Of a stretch of DNA of 5,801 nucleotides, positions 5,655 through 5,801 are shown piece by piece; positions within the stretch are counted from its first letter, which is position 1, and every line of letters begins with the position of its first letter. Source of the stretch: CAJXCL01 sp036011265 (GTDB taxonomy: Bacteria; Nitrospinota; Nitrospinia; CAJXCL01); assembly GCA_036011265.1 (NCBI GenBank), contig DASCNB010000165.1:1-5801 (forward strand), given 5' to 3'. A program made the translations under genes and the position numbers. The notes beneath the pieces are model-generated. The model was not told the origin of the DNA. It saw only the letters and a program-made list of their open reading frames with translations, and searched no databases.

Positions 5655-5801
5655 TTAATAAGCGTTTTTGTTAATTAGTCCTTTCCAGAAAGTCAGCCAT
5701 ATGATTTTCAGGTCAAATAAAAAAGACCAGTTTTCGATATAATAAAGATCATATTCTATTCGTTTTTCCAACGATGAATCTCCTCTCCAGCCGTTTACCT
5801 G
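5655..5801 (-). CDS. Polyprenyl-phosphate sugar-1-phosphate transferase (WcaJ type), C-terminus only (partial)
   Basis: Only the last 48 codons are in the window; the gene continues past the right edge. The translation contains VNGWRGDSSLEKRIEYDLYY (2-21), ENWSFLFDLKIIWLT (23-37) and ends KGLINKNAY before TAA at 5655-5657. This is the conserved end of the bacterial sugar transferase family, whose members move a sugar-1-phosphate from a nucleotide sugar to undecaprenyl phosphate at the inner membrane, starting exopolysaccharide, capsule or O-antigen repeat units. The arginine and acidic residues in GWRGD and EKRIEYD belong to the conserved C-terminal catalytic region. It suggests a polysaccharide locus to the right. 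The sugar cannot be inferred from this fragment. Confidence 0.92.
   Translation of the reverse strand, partial: QVNGWRGDSSLEKRIEYDLYYIENWSFLFDLKIIWLTFWKGLINKNAY

Overview
The window is ordinary-looking, gene-dense bacterial chromosome, AT-rich by eye. All genes recognised are chromosomal housekeeping types, and nothing resembles a phage, plasmid, transposase, CRISPR array or toxin-antitoxin pair. The gene set (RNase Y with YmdB, the PurS/PurQ type of FGAM synthase, a WcaJ-type sugar transferase) and the many short degenerate intergenic repeats suggest an uncultivated environmental bacterium, possibly Gram-negative. I cannot assign a phylum from the sequence alone.

Layout. (1) 1-1915, plus strand: the last codons of rny, then ymdB, then a divergent YchF-family P-loop NTPase. 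Both junctions are 4-base ATGA overlaps, so this is one translationally coupled operon. (2) 1916-2047: convergent spacer with a weak hairpin that resembles a decayed repeat. (3) 2048-3695, minus strand: a TrmN6-like methyltransferase followed by miaA, overlapping by 50 bases. Both are likely tRNA modification enzymes. (4) 3696-3874: divergent promoter region. (5) 3875-4486, plus strand: coaE, the last step of coenzyme A synthesis. (6) 4487-4522: a very short convergent spacer inside an imperfect palindrome. (7) 4523-5527, minus strand: purS then purQ, two of the three FGAM synthetase subunits; purL is not next to them. (8) 5528-5654: spacer with a CACGAAG-type repeat. (9) 5655-5801, minus strand: the C-terminus of a polyprenyl-phosphate sugar-1-phosphate transferase, probably the edge of a surface-polysaccharide locus.

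The genes fall into RNA turnover and translation (rny, ymdB, YchF-like, methyltransferase, miaA), cofactor and purine synthesis (coaE, purSQ), and envelope polysaccharide. I found no clear new system. The points most worth checking are the YchF-like protein with an eroded switch II region inside the rny-ymdB operon, the out-of-frame 50-base overlap of two likely tRNA-modification genes, a repeat-like palindrome translated inside the methyltransferase, and different short repeat types at every non-overlapping gene junction. No stretch longer than 300 bases lacks a gene; the longest spacer is 179 bases.
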